Shown in pieces: positions 23,267 to 25,489 of a stretch of DNA of 25,489 bases. This DNA comes from an uncultured Collinsella sp. (GTDB lineage: Bacteria; Actinomycetota; Coriobacteriia; Coriobacteriales; Coriobacteriaceae): assembly GCA_902464645.1 (NCBI GenBank), contig CABQKL010000018.1:1-25489 (forward strand), in the 5' to 3' direction. The notes beneath the pieces were generated by a model that saw only the letters and a program-made list of their open reading frames with translations, was not told the origin of the DNA and ran no database searches. The translations under genes were made by a program, and so were the position numbers. The stretch's first letter is position 1. Each line of letters starts with the position of its first letter.

Positions 23267-25459
23267 TTATGAAGCGTCGGCGGCTATGTGCGCAAGCGCC
23301 TCAACGAGCTCCTGCGAGCTCACGGGTTTACTCAGGTGCGCGTCCATGCCCGCCTCGCGCGAAAGTCTGCGGTCGTCGGCAAAGGCATTGGCACTCACGG
23401 CGATAATCGGCGTGGTCGCGGCATCCTCGCGATCGAGCGCTCGAATCTGACGCGTGGCCTCAAGGCCATCGATGCCAGGCATCATGATGTCCATCAACAC
23501 CACGTCGTACTCGTGCGGTGCGCTCGCGGCAAACGCCTCAACGGCAGACTCGCCATCCTTGGCATGCGTCACGACGGCACCGGCACGGCTGAGCGTAAAC
23601 TGCGCGATCTCGGCATTCAGATCGTTATCCTCTACGAGCAAAACGCGCAAGCCCTGGAGCGCATCGCCATCGCCCGCATCCGCGCGAACTGCCTGAGGAA
23701 TCTCGGAGCGCTTGCATTTCTCGAACGGCAGGCGGATGGTAAACGTCGTCCCCTGCCCCAAGACGCTCGTAAAGCTCATGGTTCCGTCCATAAGCTCCAC
23801 CAGCTGTTTTGCGATAGGCGCGCCCAGGCCAGTTCCCGATGAAGCGCCTTCCACCTGCTGCTCCTCGCGGCAAAACGGCTCGTAGAGGTGCTGTTGGAAC
23901 TCCTCGCTCATGCCAATACCGTTGTCGGCGATCGTGTATTCATAGACGGGGACGCCATCCGCTGGCTCCACCTCGCGGCACACCAGGCGAACATATCCGC
24001 CTTGGCGGTTGTACTTGACGGCATTACCGGCAATATTGAGCAACAAGCGCTTGAGGTGCGTCACGCTCACCCGCGCATAGGGATGATTAAGCGTCTGCTG
24101 GTCGCAGATAATTGTCACCAGACGCTCCTCGGCCTGGCGCTCCAGAATATCGCGCACTTCACAGTTGAGGGCCACCAAATTTATGGGCACGAGGTTCAGG
24201 TCGACCTGTCCGCTCTCCAGGCGACTCATATCGAGGGCCTCGTTGGCAAGGTCGAGCAGCAGTCCCGATGCCGTCCAGATTTTTGAGCGGCACTCAGTCT
24301 GCTTTTGCAGATCGTCCGCATTGGCATCGCCAACCTCGACCATGCCGCGAATGCCGTTGATGGGCGTGCGCAGATCGTGGCTCATGCGACGCAGAAACTC
24401 TGTCTTTGCCGAGTTGGCAGACGAGGCCTCACGCGCCGCCTTTGCCAGCTTGTCGCCATAGTCGCGCTCCTGCTGCAGCAAGTCCGTCAAACGTCGACGA
24501 TCAGCGCGGCGACGCACCATCACAACAACGGCTATAACACCGCTGTAGAGCGCCAGCACGCCGGCAGCAACAGCCGCGACAACCTCAAAGTAGCGCTGCG
24601 CCGAGGCATAGGTGTACACATAGAATTTGTGCGCTTTTCCAAATGTGCCCAAATACCACTCGCCGTCGGCGTTAACCAATCTGACCTTACCAGCCAGGCA
24701 TCGATCCTTAATACCATCGACAATGAAGACGTCCGTCGCAGGCAGATCGAACACGCCCAATACGGTGGGTTCAACGGCATTGGTCGCAACGATCTTGCCA
24801 TCGTTTTCGATCACGATATTGCCGCTATCGATGGTCTCATAGCCTTCGAGCAGACTCTGCAGTTTGAGCGTATTGCTCGCAACCGCCTTCGCGCTCTGAT
24901 GCCTTACCGCGATAACGATACCCTCGCCATCTTGCCGAGTAACGCAGCCAATGTCTGCAACCGAATCATCCGCAAGCGTAATACGAGTGGTATAGGACTT
25001 AAGCGGATGGGTTGCCACCTCCAGCACGGGCGCTTTTTTGAGATATGCAGCAAGCGACTCGTAGCCCACGTTATCCGTCGAGGACTCGGACACCAGGTTG
25101 CCCGATGCGTCCGTCACGATCAGCGCGCTCACGTTGAACTGGTCAGCATATTGCTCCAGCGTGGCGTTATCCACCGAGCCGTCGCGCTCCATATCGCGCG
25201 CCACCTCTCCGGCGATCTCCATAACGCGAATCAGGTTTTTGGTCGTATAGGCGCTATTGAACGCATCGTAGGAAAGGCTCTGGGTCGCCACGTAATCGAC
25301 AACGTCGCCAAAGCGCTGCTCGGCTTGGGCTGTCGTGTAACCGTAGCTCATCATGCCGGCAACAACCGAGAGCGCTATCCCCAACAGGGCGGCAAGGAGC
25401 CATACCCCTGTCGAACGATTGCCCCGCTCCTCTACGGCGTGGTCGGGCGCATCGATCAT
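23267..25459 (-). CDS. Hybrid sensor histidine kinase with extracytoplasmic sensor domain
   Basis: 730 aa, complete in the window: GGAGGG precedes ATG 25459. Helix 1 at ~19-40 and helix 2 at ~292-315 enclose a ~250-residue outer domain (YADQFNVSALIVTDASGNLV, RITLADDSVADIGCVTRQDG) that looks like a double Cache sensor, though I cannot prove it. HisKA: MSHDLRTPINGIRG with His361. The ATPase domain has NIAGNAVKYNRQGG, DNGIGMSEEF and GTGLGAPIAKQL. The receiver has phospho-Asp657 (VLMDIMMPGIDGLEATR) and ends with AHLSKPVSSQEL. Its kinase and receiver parts are clearly paralogous to the 19870-22674 kinase (VEDNDLNAEIAQ versus AEDNELNAEIAQ), but the sensor parts are unrelated. No HPt or output domain. 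Confidence 0.93.
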   Translation of the reverse strand: MIDAPDHAVEERGNRSTGVWLLAALLGIALSVVAGMMSYGYTTAQAEQRFGDVVDYVATQSLSYDAFNSAYTTKNLIRVMEIAGEVARDMERDGSVDNATLEQYADQFNVSALIVTDASGNLVSESSTDNVGYESLAAYLKKAPVLEVATHPLKSYTTRITLADDSVADIGCVTRQDGEGIVIAVRHQSAKAVASNTLKLQSLLEGYETIDSGNIVIENDGKIVATNAVEPTVLGVFDLPATDVFIVDGIKDRCLAGKVRLVNADGEWYLGTFGKAHKFYVYTYASAQRYFEVVAAVAAGVLALYSGVIAVVVMVRRRADRRRLTDLLQQERDYGDKLAKAAREASSANSAKTEFLRRMSHDLRTPINGIRGMVEVGDANADDLQKQTECRSKIWTASGLLLDLANEALDMSRLESGQVDLNLVPINLVALNCEVRDILERQAEERLVTIICDQQTLNHPYARVSVTHLKRLLLNIAGNAVKYNRQGGYVRLVCREVEPADGVPVYEYTIADNGIGMSEEFQQHLYEPFCREEQQVEGASSGTGLGAPIAKQLVELMDGTMSFTSVLGQGTTFTIRLPFEKCKRSEIPQAVRADAGDGDALQGLRVLLVEDNDLNAEIAQFTLSRAGAVVTHAKDGESAVEAFAASAPHEYDVVLMDIMMPGIDGLEATRQIRALDREDAATTPIIAVSANAFADDRRLSREAGMDAHLSKPVSSQELVEALAHIAADAS

Positions 25460-25489
25460 GACAGGCCCTCCATATTCAAAAATGGCGAA

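Overview
The window looks like ordinary chromosome from a high-GC, gut-type actinobacterium of the class Coriobacteriia, most likely Collinsella or a close relative. This rests on recognition (GC-rich codons, AAGGAG-type ribosome binding sites, an EFR1-type ferredoxin, two large hybrid sensor kinases, the style of intergenic repeats) and not on a database match. No rRNA, tRNA, integrase, transposase, phage gene or cas gene was seen. About 22 protein genes lie on both strands, often as convergent pairs sharing a two-way hairpin terminator.

Layout. 1-1252 (-): N-terminal three quarters of a TetM-like ribosome-associated GTPase. 1557-4955: GNAT acetyltransferase, a small Cys-rich protein, RsmJ-like 16S rRNA methyltransferase, a 46-aa membrane peptide, a 133-aa membrane protein and RlmA-like 23S rRNA methyltransferase. 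5159-9310: MATE exporter, LysR regulator divergent from an EamA transporter, uracil-DNA glycosylase. 9361-12543 (-): peptide release factor 3, then a separately promoted operon of a YhhQ/VUT-family queuosine-precursor transporter and a short-chain dehydrogenase. 12686-12984: a tandem array of four hairpins. 13095-15075 (+): YtrA-type GntR regulator, ABC ATPase and ABC-2 permease. 15203-15388: an inverted-repeat element; then a second EamA transporter. 16417-19669 (-): EFR1 flavodoxin/ferredoxin, ClC channel, LOG-family hydrolase and K+-channel-like protein. 19870-25459: two hybrid sensor histidine kinases facing each other around a pyridoxamine-phosphate-oxidase-like gene.

Working together. 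Several genes act on the ribosome or on RNA (TetM-like GTPase, RsmJ, RlmA, RF3, queuosine-precursor uptake). The GntR-ABC-permease set has the form of a self-regulated antibiotic- or envelope-stress exporter. The kinases end in receiver domains without DNA-binding output, and no partner regulator is present here.

Most worth a second look are non-coding. First, four hairpins at 12686-12984 with an 80-bp period, 16-17 nt conserved arms and loops of exactly 25 nt but varying sequence. Second, a 5' leader before the queuosine-precursor transporter that resembles a preQ1-I riboswitch. Third, three copies or arms of apparently dispersed intergenic repeats (5013-5090, 15203-15388, 19714-19789).
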